64,000 nt of DNA from Luteimicrobium xylanilyticum (GTDB taxonomy: Bacteria > Actinomycetota > Actinomycetes > Actinomycetales > Cellulomonadaceae): NCBI RefSeq assembly GCF_009429125.1, contig NZ_CP045529.1, forward strand, positions 1,736,001-1,800,000, in the 5' to 3' direction. The position numbers were made by a program, and so were the translations under genes. The notes under the pieces are model-generated. The model was not told the origin of the DNA. It saw nothing but the letters and a program-made list of their open reading frames with translations, and searched no databases. Position 1 is the first letter of the stretch. Every line of letters starts with the position of its first letter. Of this stretch, positions 1-13,895 are shown piece by piece.

Positions 1-1727
1 TCGACCTGGGCCAGCCGACCCACTGCTACGACCTCGCCACGGTCGAGGCGCCGATCGTCGTGCGTCGTGCGCGCCCGGGCGAGCACCTCGTCACGCTCGA
101 CGACGTCGACCGCGCTCTCGACCCGGAGGACCTGCTCATCACGGCCTCGCCGGGGCTCGCGGACGGCGACGAGGGCACGCACGTCCTGGGGCTCGCGGGC
201 GTCATGGGCGGAGCCTCGACCGAGGTCACCGCGTCCACGACGGACGTGCTCGTGGAGGCGGCCCACTTCGACCCGGTGACGATCGCTCGCGCCGCTCGGC
301 GGCACAAGCTGGCGTCGGAGGCGTCCAAGCGGTTCGAGCGCGGGGTCGACCCGCAGCTGGCACCCGTCGCGGCGCAGCGCGTCGTCGACCTGCTCGTGCG
401 CTACGGCGGCGGCACCGCGGACCCTGCGGTGAGCGACCTCGACCGCACGACGGCGCCCGCCCCGATCCTCTTCCCGGTCGCCGAGGCGGAGCGCCTCACC
501 GGGGTCGCGTACGCGCCCGAGCGCGTCGGGGAGCTGCTCGCCCTGATCGGCTGCGGCGTCGAGAACGCGGGCGAGCCCGGGGTGCTGCGCGTCGTCCCGC
601 CGACCTGGCGCCCCGACCTCGGTGCGCCCGCGGACCTCGTCGAGGAGGTCGCGCGGCTCGACGGCTACGACAACATCGACTCGGTGCTGCCGTCGGCGCC
701 CGGTGGGACCGGCCTCACGTCCGCCCAGCGCGGGCGTCGCGCCGTCGCGCGCGCGCTGGCCGACGCCGGCTTCACCGAGGTCCTGACATACCCGTTCGTC
801 GCGGACGCGCAGCTCGACGCCCTGCTCGTCGGCGCGGACGACCCACGCCGGGGCGCGGTCCGCCTGCTCAACCCGCTGTCCGACGAGCAGAACGCCATGC
901 GCACGTCGCTGCTGGTCACGCTGCTGCAGGCCGTGCGGCGCAACGTCGGCCGGGGGCTGACGGACGTCGCCGTCGTCGAGCAGGGCCTCGTGACCCGGCC
1001 GGGCGACGGCCCGCTGGTCGCGCCGTCGCTGCCCGGCGGCACGCGCCCGACGCCCGAACAGCTCGCGGCCCTCGCGGACGCGCTGCCCCACCAGCCCCGC
1101 CACGTGGCGGGCGTCCTGGCCGGCGAGCACGTCCCGACGGGCTGGTGGGGCGGGGGCCGCCGCGCCGACTGGGCCGACGCGGTCGAGGCCGTGCGTCTCG
1201 TCGCGGGCACGCTGCGCGTGCCCGTCGTCGTCGCCGCGGGCCCGGACGAGCGCCCGTGGCACCCCGGCCGGTGCGCGAGGGTCACGCTCGCGGACGGCAC
1301 GCTCGTCGGGCACGCGGGCGAGCTGCACCCGCAGGTCGTGGAGAACCTCGACCTGCCGGCGCGCACGGTCGCGTTCGAGCTCGACCTCGACGTGCTGCTC
1401 GCAGCCGCACCCGCCGAGCCGGTCGAGGCCACGCCGGTCTCGGCGTTCCCGGCCGCGAAGGAGGACGTGGCGCTCGTCGTCGACGACACCGTCCCCGCCG
1501 CGGACGTGCACGCCGCGGTCGCGCAGGGCGCGGGAGAGCTGCTCGAGGACCTCCGGCTCTTCGACGTCTTCACCGGGCCGCAGGTCGGCGAGGGCAGGAA
1601 GTCGCTCGCGTTCTCGCTGCGGCTGCGTGCCGCCGACCGCACGCTGACCGCCGAGGACATCGCCGGGGTGCGCGAGGGCGTCGTCGCGGCGGCTGCCGAG
1701 GCGGTCGGGGCGACGCTCCGCGCCTGA
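1..1727 (+). CDS. pheT: phenylalanyl-tRNA synthetase beta subunit, 5' end missing
   Basis: Beta subunit of the (alpha-beta)2 enzyme that charges tRNA-Phe in the cytoplasm. The window opens inside the gene; the frame is open from base 3 and reads DLGQPTHCYDLATVEAP, the family block normally written GQPMHAFD. About 575 residues remain of an expected ~800-860, so the N-terminal tRNA-binding OB-fold is off the left edge. Visible in order are the B3/B4 editing region (GLAGVMGG, SKRFERGVDP), the B5 domain, the catalytic-like core (YPFV, NPLSDEQNAMRTSLL) and the C-terminal FDX-ACB anticodon-binding domain (SAFPAAKEDVALVVDD through RLRAADRTLT). pheS should lie just upstream. pheST next to an arginine operon is common in actinobacteria, though here five genes intervene. 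Identity is secure from conserved blocks; only the left boundary is artificial. Confidence 0.96.
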   Translation, partial: DLGQPTHCYDLATVEAPIVVRRARPGEHLVTLDDVDRALDPEDLLITASPGLADGDEGTHVLGLAGVMGGASTEVTASTTDVLVEAAHFDPVTIARAARRHKLASEASKRFERGVDPQLAPVAAQRVVDLLVRYGGGTADPAVSDLDRTTAPAPILFPVAEAERLTGVAYAPERVGELLALIGCGVENAGEPGVLRVVPPTWRPDLGAPADLVEEVARLDGYDNIDSVLPSAPGGTGLTSAQRGRRAVARALADAGFTEVLTYPFVADAQLDALLVGADDPRRGAVRLLNPLSDEQNAMRTSLLVTLLQAVRRNVGRGLTDVAVVEQGLVTRPGDGPLVAPSLPGGTRPTPEQLAALADALPHQPRHVAGVLAGEHVPTGWWGGGRRADWADAVEAVRLVAGTLRVPVVVAAGPDERPWHPGRCARVTLADGTLVGHAGELHPQVVENLDLPARTVAFELDLDVLLAAAPAEPVEATPVSAFPAAKEDVALVVDDTVPAADVHAAVAQGAGELLEDLRLFDVFTGPQVGEGRKSLAFSLRLRAADRTLTAEDIAGVREGVVAAAAEAVGATLRA

Positions 1728-1748
1728 CACGGAGCGGAGAGGAGCGCC

Positions 1749-2372
1749 GTGGCGCGCGCGACCCGGCTCGAGGTGGCTACCGCCAAAGGACCGGGGGAGC
1801 TCGTCCTCGAGCGGCCGTCCGGCGTCCCGCGCGCGGTGCTGCTGCTCGGGCACGGGGCGGGCGGCGGCGTGGACGCGCGCGACCTCCTCGCCGCGCGTGA
1901 CACGGCGCTCGCCTCCGGGCTGCTGGTCGCCCTGTTCACGCAGCCCTACCGGGTCGCCGGACGGCGCGCCCCCGCCCCGGCTGCCCAGCTCGACGACGCC
2001 TGGCTCGACGCCGTCCGCGCGGTGCGTGGACGACGGGGGCTGCGCCGTCTCCCTCTCGTCGTGGGCGGGCGTTCGTCGGGCGCCCGGGTCGCCTGCCGCA
2101 CGGCGACCGCGGCCGGGGCGGTCGCGGTCGTCGCGCTCGCGTTCCCCGTCCACCCGCCGGGCAGGCCCGAGCGCAGCCGGCTGCCCGAGCTCGACGGTGC
2201 GGGCGTCCCGGCGCTCGTCGTCCAGGGGGAGCGCGACCCGTTCGGTCTGCCGCCGGACGCGCCCGGCCGCCGGGTCGTCGTCGTGCCGGGTGCCGACCAC
2301 GCCCTGCGCCGGGGCGAGGGGCTCGTCACCCAGGCGCTGCCCACCTTCCTCGACGACGTGCTCGGGACGTGA
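1749..2372 (+). CDS. alpha/beta hydrolase of the KANL3/Tex30 (dienelactone-hydrolase-like) type
   Basis: A 207-residue cytoplasmic alpha/beta hydrolase with no signal peptide. The order of motifs fits the KANL3/Tex30-like family: an oxyanion block LLLGHGAGGGVDARDL near residue 33, a nucleophile elbow GGRSSGARVA near residue 107 (the serine is the likely nucleophile), an acid in VQGERDPFG and a C-terminal histidine in PGADHAL. The substrate cannot be told from sequence. The GTG start at 1749 lies 21 bases after the pheT stop, with GGAGAGGAG just ahead as ribosome-binding site, so it is probably read through from pheST. The downstream gene seems to have its own promoter. Function beyond hydrolase is unknown. 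Confidence 0.8.
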   Translation: MARATRLEVATAKGPGELVLERPSGVPRAVLLLGHGAGGGVDARDLLAARDTALASGLLVALFTQPYRVAGRRAPAPAAQLDDAWLDAVRAVRGRRGLRRLPLVVGGRSSGARVACRTATAAGAVAVVALAFPVHPPGRPERSRLPELDGAGVPALVVQGERDPFGLPPDAPGRRVVVVPGADHALRRGEGLVTQALPTFLDDVLGT

Positions 2373-2377
2373 GGAGG

Positions 2378-2407
2378 TTCCGCGTTTCAGGACATGTCGC
2401 ATAGTCT
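2378..2407 (+). promoter_or_regulatory. candidate promoter for the penicillin-binding lipoprotein gene
   Basis: TTCCGC (2378-2383) and TAGTCT (2402-2407) are separated by 18 bases. The -10 match is good and the -35 is weak. Transcription would start near 2414, downstream of the in-frame ATG at 2394 but upstream of the GTG at 2445, which supports the shorter protein. Confidence 0.35.
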
Positions 2408-2444
2408 CCTGGGGACACGATCCACGACACAGGGGGGGGCGACG

Positions 2445-4535
2445 GTGCCGCAGCCCAGCACGCGAGCCACGGTCCGCAGGGCACGACGACAGGGACGCGG
2501 CGCACCGGTGCTGCTCGCGGTGACGGGCCTCGTGCTCGTCGGGAGCCTGGCAGGCTGCACCCACAAACCGGACGACACGTCGCTCCGGGACGCCGCGGCG
2601 CAGCTCGCGACGTCGCTGGCGGGCGGCTCCCTCGACGGCGTCGCCCTCACGGGTGCGACGCCCGCCGACGCCACGGCCGAGCGCAAGGACGTGTTCGCCG
2701 CCGTGCCCGTGCGTCCGACCGTCACGGTGAAGGAGGTGGCACGCGTCAAGGACCACGACGACCAGGCGACCGCGACCCTGGCGTGGTCGTGGCCCGTCGC
2801 ATCCGGGCACCCGTGGTCGTACATCACGACCGTCCACCTCGCGCAGGGCGCGAAAGGCGCGACGGCGACGTCCACCGGGAGCCCGGCGCCGACGTCGTCG
2901 GCCGGGGGCTCGGCCGGGAACAAGGACGCCTGGTCGGTGCGGTGGGAGCCGACCGTCCTCCTCCCGGACCTCGCGGACAACCAGCACGTGGCGTTCTCGC
3001 GGGTGCGCCCGCAGCGCGCGAAGATCGTGGACGGCGCGGGGAAGGCGATCGTCGAGGACCGCGCCGTCCACGTGATCGGCGTCGACAAGACGCGCACCGA
3101 CGAGGGGAAGTGGGAGTCGTCGGCGCGCTCGCTCGCCAAGGCCCTCGACCTCGACGCCGACGCGTACGCGAAGCAGGTCAGCGCCGCCGGTCCGAAGGCG
3201 TTCGTCGAGGCCATCACGCTGCGCGCCTCCGACCCGACCGACGTGTCGAAGCTCACCGCGATCCCCGGGGTCGTCGCCCTGGACGAGAAGGAGCCGCTCG
3301 CGCCGACGCGCGACTGGGCGCGGCCCCTGCTCGGGACGGTCGGCGACGCGACCGCCGAGATCGTCAAGTCCTCGGACGGCCGCGTCCAGTCGGGCGACCA
3401 GACCGGGCTCTCCGGCATCCAGAAGCAGTACGACGCCCAGCTCGCGGGTCGGTCGGGCGTCTCGATCCGCCTGGTCGACGACGGCGACGGAGGACTCAGC
3501 AGCGGGAGCGACGGTTCGGACGACGGGTCCGACGAGGGCACCGAGCTCTTCTCGGTCAAGGTCGTCGACGGCACCCCGGTGAAGCTCACGCTCGACAGTC
3601 CGCTCCAGACCGACGCCGAGGACATCCTGGCGGACCAGAAGGTCGCGAGCGCGATCGTGGCGGTCACGACGTCGGGGAAGGTCCTCGTGGCGGCGAGCGC
3701 CGCGGCGGGCAAGGGGCTGTCCACGGCGACGACAGGCAAGTTCGCGCCGGGCTCGACCATGAAGACCGCGAGCTCTCTCGCGTTGCTGCGCGACGGCGAG
3801 AAGTCCTCGACCACGGTCCCGTGCACGCCCTCGATCACGGTCGACGGCCGGAAGTTCACCAACGACGCGGACTACCCGTCCGCGCGCCTGGGCGACATCC
3901 CGCTCAAGACGGCGTTCGCGAACTCGTGCAACACGGCCTTCATCTCGCAGGCCGGCAAGGTGTCCCAGCAGCAGCTCCACGACGCCGCCGCCGACCTGGG
4001 CTTCGGCGTCCCGTCGGACCTCGGCGTGCCCGCGTTCTTCGGGTCCGTCCCGACGACGGGCGGCGGCGAGACCGACCATGCGGCCTCGATGATCGGGCAG
4101 GGCCGGGTCGAGGCCTCGCCGCTGACGATGGCGACGGTCGCGGCGAGCGTCGCCGCGGGCAAGCGCGTGTCGCCCGTGCTGGTCGAGCCCTCGAAGGATG
4201 CGACCGCGAGCCCGACGGCGACCGCGAGCCCGACGGCGTCGGTGGCCCCGAGCAAGCTCACCAAGGCGGAGGCGTCGACGCTGCACGGCTTCATGCGCGC
4301 CGTGGTCACCGGGGGCACCGGGACGATCCTGTCCTCGCTCCCGGGCGACGTGGGCGCCAAGACCGGCACCGCGCAGTTCGGCGACGGCGACAAGGCCCAC
4401 GCCTGGATGATCGCGACCGACGGCGACGTGGGGGTCGCCGTGTTCGTCGACGAAGGGGAGTACGGCGCGACGACCGCCGGCCCGCTCCTCAAGGAGTTCC
4501 TGCAGGACCTCGCGAAGGACCGCACGTCGAAGTGA
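2445..4535 (+). CDS. penicillin-binding protein (MecA_N/NTF2-like + transpeptidase), lipoprotein-type signal
   Basis: D,D-transpeptidase-like protein of 696 residues acting outside the membrane on peptidoglycan. From the GTG at 2445 the N-terminus has a basic stretch (RRARRQGRG), a hydrophobic run and a lipobox LAGC (Cys38), so it is probably lipid-anchored. Then come an NTF2-like MecA_N domain (about residues 45-155), a dimerisation domain (to ~330) and a transpeptidase domain with all three active-site motifs: STMK (Ser437-Lys440), SCN (494-496) and KTG (639-641). A Thr/Ala/Pro/Ser repeat (ATASPTATASPT) is inserted between the second and third motifs. I preferred GTG 2445, with its G-rich ribosome-binding site at 2431-2439, to ATG 2394, which has only a distant one. 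It resembles class B PBPs with a MecA-type front domain. Whether it is essential or an accessory low-affinity PBP cannot be told. Confidence 0.88.
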   Translation: MPQPSTRATVRRARRQGRGAPVLLAVTGLVLVGSLAGCTHKPDDTSLRDAAAQLATSLAGGSLDGVALTGATPADATAERKDVFAAVPVRPTVTVKEVARVKDHDDQATATLAWSWPVASGHPWSYITTVHLAQGAKGATATSTGSPAPTSSAGGSAGNKDAWSVRWEPTVLLPDLADNQHVAFSRVRPQRAKIVDGAGKAIVEDRAVHVIGVDKTRTDEGKWESSARSLAKALDLDADAYAKQVSAAGPKAFVEAITLRASDPTDVSKLTAIPGVVALDEKEPLAPTRDWARPLLGTVGDATAEIVKSSDGRVQSGDQTGLSGIQKQYDAQLAGRSGVSIRLVDDGDGGLSSGSDGSDDGSDEGTELFSVKVVDGTPVKLTLDSPLQTDAEDILADQKVASAIVAVTTSGKVLVAASAAAGKGLSTATTGKFAPGSTMKTASSLALLRDGEKSSTTVPCTPSITVDGRKFTNDADYPSARLGDIPLKTAFANSCNTAFISQAGKVSQQQLHDAAADLGFGVPSDLGVPAFFGSVPTTGGGETDHAASMIGQGRVEASPLTMATVAASVAAGKRVSPVLVEPSKDATASPTATASPTASVAPSKLTKAEASTLHGFMRAVVTGGTGTILSSLPGDVGAKTGTAQFGDGDKAHAWMIATDGDVGVAVFVDEGEYGATTAGPLLKEFLQDLAKDRTSK

Positions 4536-4557
4536 GCACGAGCACGGGCACGAGCCG

Positions 4558-5433
4558 ATGACCGTCGGCAGCAGACCCCGCGTCCTGACGATCGCGGGCA
4601 CGGACCCGACGGGCGGCGCGGGCGTCGCGGCGGACCTCAAGACGTTCGCCGCGCACGGCGCCTACGGGATGGCGATCGTGACGGCGCTCGTCGCGCAGAA
4701 CACGCGCGGCGTCCGGTCCGTGTACGACCCGCCGGTGCAGGTCCTCGCCGCGCAGCTCGACGCGGTCTCGGACGACGTCACGATCGACGCGGTGAAGATC
4801 GGGCTCGTCGGGAGCGCGGCCTACGCGCGCGCCATCGGCGCCTGGCTCGACCGGGTCGGCCCGCCGCACGTGGTGCTCGACCCGGTGCTCGGCGCATCGG
4901 CCGCGGGCCGGCCCCTGCTCGGCCGGGGCGAGCGCGCCGACGAGACGCTCGCCGCACTGCGGGAGCTCGCGGCACGCGCTGACGTCGTGACCCCGAACGT
5001 CGCGGAGCTCGCGGCCCTCGTAGGCGCGCCACCGCCGGCGTCCGGCACGGAGATCCTCGGGCTCGCCCGGACCCTCGCCGGCAGCCTGGGGACGCGCGTG
5101 GTCGTCACGGGCGGCCACCTGGGCGGGCGACGGTCCCCGGACACGCTCGTCGCGCCGTCGGGCGCGGTCGTGACCGTCGACGGCGAGCGGGTCGAGACCG
5201 CCCACACGCACGGGACGGGCTGTGCGCTGTCGAGCGCGCTCGCGGCCCTGCGCCCCGTCCGGCCGTCGTGGGAGGCGGCCCTGCGCGACGCGAAGACCTG
5301 GCTCACGGGCGCGCTCCGCGACGGTGGCCGGCTCGACGTCGGGCGTGGTCCGGGTCCGGTCGACCACCTTCACGGCGTCCCCGTCCCGCTCCGTGTGCTG
5401 TCGACCGTCCCGACGCCTCCGGACGGGGACTGA
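4558..5433 (+). CDS. thiD: hydroxymethylpyrimidine/phosphomethylpyrimidine kinase
   Basis: Ribokinase-fold kinase of 291 residues that phosphorylates HMP and HMP-P in thiamine synthesis. The start VLTIAGTDPTGGAGVAADLK is the family signature. LDPVLGASAAG, VTPNVAELAAL and the C-terminal anion-hole block THGTGCALSSALAA (residues ~218-231; the GTGC contains the catalytic region) are all present. Length matches single-domain ThiD; no ThiE or TenA fusion is attached. It begins 22 bases after the PBP stop and the next gene starts 7 bases after its end, so it is co-transcribed with its neighbours. No THI-box (TPP riboswitch) is visible in the very short upstream gap. Confidence 0.93.
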   Translation: MTVGSRPRVLTIAGTDPTGGAGVAADLKTFAAHGAYGMAIVTALVAQNTRGVRSVYDPPVQVLAAQLDAVSDDVTIDAVKIGLVGSAAYARAIGAWLDRVGPPHVVLDPVLGASAAGRPLLGRGERADETLAALRELAARADVVTPNVAELAALVGAPPPASGTEILGLARTLAGSLGTRVVVTGGHLGGRRSPDTLVAPSGAVVTVDGERVETAHTHGTGCALSSALAALRPVRPSWEAALRDAKTWLTGALRDGGRLDVGRGPGPVDHLHGVPVPLRVLSTVPTPPDGD

Positions 5434-5440
5434 CCGGCCG

Positions 5441-6688
5441 ATGACGGTGGAGCCGCGTCGCGACGTCCTCGCCGAGCCGGCGTTCGCCCGGCTGTGGGCG
5501 GCCGCGACCCTCAGCGGGCTCGGCTCGGCCGTGACGACGGTCGCGGTCCCGGTGCTCCTGGTGAGCGTGCTGCACGCGACGCCGGTCCAGCTGGGGGTCG
5601 TGAACGCGGTGCAGCTCCTCCCGTACCTGCTGTTCGGCCTCGTCGTCGGCGTCGTGCTGGACCGGGTCCGACGCCGGCCCGTGCTCGTCTGGACGAGCGT
5701 GGCCCGCGCGGCGGCGCTCGCCGTCGTCCCTGTGGCGTGGTGGGCCGACGCCCTGTCGCTGCCGCTGGTGACGGCGACGCTCTTCGTCTTCGGCCTGCTC
5801 TCGCTCGTGGGCACGGCCGCGAGCCAGGCGTTCCTGCCGAGCGTCGTGGCGCCCGACCGGCTGCTGCCCGCCAACGCGCGCCTCGACCAGAGCGCGGCCG
5901 TCGCGCAGACCGGCGGCCCCGCCGCCGGGGGTGCGCTCGTGGGGTTGCTCGGGGCGCCGGTCGCGTTGCTCGTCGACGCCGTCAGCTACCTGGTCGATGC
6001 CGTCCTGGTCGCTCGGATCGCGGTCGAGGAGACGGTCGTGGCGCCTGTCGTGCGGGAACGGGTGCGCGACCAGGTCGCCGACGGCCTGCGGTGGGCCTAC
6101 GGGCACCGCTCGCTGGCGCCGATGGCATGGTCGACGCACGTGTGGTTCTTCGGGAACGCGGTCGCGCTCACGGTCTTCCCGCTGCTCGCGCTGCGCGAGC
6201 TGGGCCTGTCCTCGCTCGGCTACGGACTCCTGCTCGCGGGGACGGGTGTCGGCGCTCTCGCCGGCGCGTCCGGTGCCGCCACGGCCGGGCACGCGTGGGG
6301 TCCGGGCCGCGTCGTCGCGTCGGCGCGGCTCGGCTACCCGGTGGCCTGGGCGCTGATCGCGCTCGCACCAGCCGGCGGTGGGGCTCGCACCTGGACCGTG
6401 CTGGCGGCCGGCTCGGTGCTCGGGGGAGTCGTCGCCGGGCTGGAGAACGCCAACGAGATGGCGTACCGGCAGGTCGTCACCCCCGCCCGGCTCCAGGGTC
6501 GGACCAACGCCACGCTGCGCTCGGCCAACCGCTCGGCCGCGGTCGCCGGCGCGCTGGTGGGCGGTGTCGTCGCGTCGGCGTGGGGCTACCGCGCCTCGCT
6601 GTGGCTCGCGGTCGCCGTCTTCGGCGCGGCCGCGCTCGTGGTGGTGCTGTCGCCCGCGCGGACGGCCCGCTACGACGACGTCAACTGA
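5441..6688 (+). CDS. MFS transporter, EntS/MFS_3-like exporter
   Basis: A 415-residue integral membrane protein with about 12 hydrophobic segments. ATG 5441 was chosen because it gives the typical exporter start (FARLWAAATLSGLGSAVTTV) and lies 7 bases after thiD; the open frame runs further upstream but overlaps thiD. Family features include a GxxxDRxRRRPVL-type loop after the second helix (GVVLDRVRRRPVL), the DQSAAVAQTGGPAAGG motif in helix 5, and DAVSYLVDA, both typical of the enterobactin-exporter-like MFS_3 group. The substrate is unknown; related proteins export siderophores, macrolides or other small molecules. It converges on the oxidoreductase gene with only six bases between stops and no clear terminator. 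Confidence 0.85.
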   Translation: MTVEPRRDVLAEPAFARLWAAATLSGLGSAVTTVAVPVLLVSVLHATPVQLGVVNAVQLLPYLLFGLVVGVVLDRVRRRPVLVWTSVARAAALAVVPVAWWADALSLPLVTATLFVFGLLSLVGTAASQAFLPSVVAPDRLLPANARLDQSAAVAQTGGPAAGGALVGLLGAPVALLVDAVSYLVDAVLVARIAVEETVVAPVVRERVRDQVADGLRWAYGHRSLAPMAWSTHVWFFGNAVALTVFPLLALRELGLSSLGYGLLLAGTGVGALAGASGAATAGHAWGPGRVVASARLGYPVAWALIALAPAGGGARTWTVLAAGSVLGGVVAGLENANEMAYRQVVTPARLQGRTNATLRSANRSAAVAGALVGGVVASAWGYRASLWLAVAVFGAAALVVVLSPARTARYDDVN

Positions 6689-6694
6689 GCGCCG

Positions 6695-7678
6695 TCAGGG
6701 GACGAGCAGCACCTTGCCCGTCGTCCGCCGCCCCTCGAGCGCGCGGTGGGCCTCGGCGGCGTCGGCGAGCGGGTAGGTCGCGCCGACGCGGACGTCGAGC
6801 GTGCCGTCCTCGACGGCCGCGAAGAGCTCCGAGGAGCGCGCCAGCAGCTCGTCGCGCGTCGCGACGTAGTCGGCGAGCGTGGGTCGCGTGAGGAACAGCG
6901 AGCCGGCGTGGTTGAGGCGCTGGATGTCGAACGGCGGTACCTGCCCGGACGCGCCGCCGAACAGGACGAGCATCCCGCGCCGTCGCAGCGACGCGAGGGA
7001 GGCGTCGAACGTGTCCTTGCCGACGCCGTCGTAGACGACGCGCACGCCCGCCCCGCCGGTGAGGTCCCGCACGACGCGCGGCAGGTCCGTGGCGAGGTCG
7101 TCGAGCTCCCGGTAGCGCACGACGTCGGACGCCCCGGCCTCGCGGGAGAGCGCTTCCTTCTCCGCGCTCCCGACGGTCGTGATCACGCGCCCGCCGCGCG
7201 CGACGGCGAGCTGGGTCGCGAGCAGCCCGACGCCGCCCGCGCCCGCGTGCAGGAGGACGTCGTCGCCGTCGTGCACGGCGCACGTCGAGGTGACGAGGTA
7301 GTGGGCGGTCAGGCCCTGCAGCATGAGCGCGGCGGCGGTCGTGAGGGGCACGGCCCCCGGGACGGGGACCGCGCGGTCCGCGGGGACGACGACACGCTCG
7401 GCGTACGACCCGGGTGCGGACTCCCACGCCACCCGGTCGCCCTCGGACACGCCGGTCACGCCCTCGCCGACGCCGACGACGACGCCCGCTCCCTCCGACC
7501 CGGGCACGTGCGGGTAGTTGGCGGGGTAGACGCCCGAGCGGCGGTAGGTGTCGATGAAGTTGACACCCGCGGCGGCGAGCTCGACGACGAGCTCGCCGGG
7601 CCCCGGCTCCGGGCCGGGGCGGTCGGTGACGGTGAGGACCTCGGGTCCTCCGGCCTGGGAGGCGACGACGGCGCGCAT
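6695..7678 (-). CDS. NADPH:quinone oxidoreductase, zinc-free MDR family
   Basis: A 327-residue soluble medium-chain dehydrogenase/reductase of the quinone oxidoreductase (QOR/zeta-crystallin) group, expected to pass electrons from NADPH to quinones or related electrophiles. It opens with MRAVVASQAGGPEVLTV, then AAGVNFIDTYRRSGVY and PGSEGAGVVVGVG. A Rossmann nucleotide site follows at AGAGGVGLLATQLA, and RVVYDGVGKDTF comes later; the zinc-binding cysteine cluster of alcohol dehydrogenases is missing. I placed the start at the ATG whose complement ends at 7678, not at the longer upstream frame, because the family begins there and a -10-like TACCGT lies six bases ahead. The gene is divergent from argC across an 86-bp gap. 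Confidence 0.9.
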   Translation of the reverse strand: MRAVVASQAGGPEVLTVTDRPGPEPGPGELVVELAAAGVNFIDTYRRSGVYPANYPHVPGSEGAGVVVGVGEGVTGVSEGDRVAWESAPGSYAERVVVPADRAVPVPGAVPLTTAAALMLQGLTAHYLVTSTCAVHDGDDVLLHAGAGGVGLLATQLAVARGGRVITTVGSAEKEALSREAGASDVVRYRELDDLATDLPRVVRDLTGGAGVRVVYDGVGKDTFDASLASLRRRGMLVLFGGASGQVPPFDIQRLNHAGSLFLTRPTLADYVATRDELLARSSELFAAVEDGTLDVRVGATYPLADAAEAHRALEGRRTTGKVLLVP

Positions 7679-7684
7679 GGGCCC

Positions 7685-7690
7685 ACGGTA
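7685..7690 (-). promoter_or_regulatory. -10 element, probably leaderless, for the quinone oxidoreductase
   Basis: On the minus strand TACCGT is followed by six bases and then the ATG. This spacing puts transcription start at or within a base or two of the start codon. No Shine-Dalgarno sequence is seen. The same arrangement recurs at ctaA (51231-51236). Confidence 0.45.
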
Positions 7691-7728
7691 CGACGCGCGG
7701 CTTCGACCGTGGCTTTCTCTCGGCGGCT

Positions 7729-10057
<2,329 letters not shown>

Positions 10058-10061
<4 letters not shown>

Positions 10062-11043
10062 GCGACCAGACCGACTCGACGACCTCCGCGCTCGACCCGG
10101 ACTTCGTCTTCGACACCCGGACCGACCTGCGCCCCGACCAGAAGGCCGAGGTCCTCATCGAGGCGCTCCCGTGGCTGGAGCGGTTCCGCGGCGCCCTCGT
10201 CGTCGTCAAGTACGGCGGCAACGCGATGGTCGACGACGAGCTCAAGCGAGCCTTCGCCGAGGACATGGTGTTCCTGCGCAGCGTCGGGCTGCGCCCGGTC
10301 GTCGTGCACGGCGGCGGGCCGCAGATCTCCGCGATGCTCGACCGGCTCGGCATCGAGTCCGAGTTCCGCGGCGGCCTGCGCGTCACGACGCCCGAGGCGA
10401 TGGACGTCGTCCGGATGGTGCTCACCGGGCAGGTCTCGCGCGAGCTCGTGGGGTTGATCAACGCGCACGGCCCGTTCGCCGTCGGGCTGTCGGGGGAGGA
10501 CGGCCGCCTCTTCGAGGCGGAGCGGCGGACCGCGACCGTCGACGGGGAGCAGGTGGACGTCGGCCAGGTCGGTGACGTGGTCGCCGTGCACCCGCGGGCC
10601 GTCCAGGACCTGCTCGACGCCGGCCGCATCCCCGTCGTCTCGACGGTCGCCCCGGACGTCGACGACCCGACGCAGGTGCTCAACGTCAACGCCGACACCG
10701 CGGCGTCGGCGCTCGCGGTCGCGCTGGGGGCGCGCAAGCTCATCGTCCTCACCGACGTCGAGGGCCTCTACACGCGCTGGCCGGACCGTGGCTCGCTCGT
10801 GAGCCAGATCAGCGCCGACGAGGTCGAGGCGCTCCTGCCGTCCCTCGCCTCCGGGATGATCCCGAAGATGGAGGCGTGCCTGCGCGCGGTGCGCGGGGGC
10901 GTGCGCTCGGCCACGATCATCGACGGTCGGGTCCCGCACTCGGTGCTGCTCGAGATCTTCACGCCCGAGGGCAACGGCACGATGGTCGTGCCCGAGCTGC
11001 TCGGCGACCCCGCGACCACCCCGACCCCGGAAGGCGGACCCGC

Positions 11044-11047
<4 letters not shown>
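10058..11047 (+). CDS. argB: acetylglutamate kinase
   Basis: Phosphorylates N-acetylglutamate, usually the arginine-inhibited control point of the pathway; 329 residues in the amino-acid-kinase fold. Motifs: [10 protein letters not shown] near residue 48, [64 protein letters not shown] and a C-terminal [16 protein letters not shown]. The long N-terminal helix before the kinase core (about 40 residues) is the kind associated with hexameric, arginine-sensitive enzymes, so feedback inhibition is likely. ATGA overlaps at both ends tie it translationally to argJ and argD. Confidence 0.96.
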
Positions 11048-13846
<2,799 letters not shown>

Positions 13847-13895
13847 CCACCGACTTCCTCCACGTCTTCCCACGAACCAGAAAGAGATGAACGTC

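Noticed and set aside
4536-4557. TPP riboswitch ahead of thiD
   Set aside because: Only 22 bases separate thiD from the PBP gene, with no THI-box sequence.
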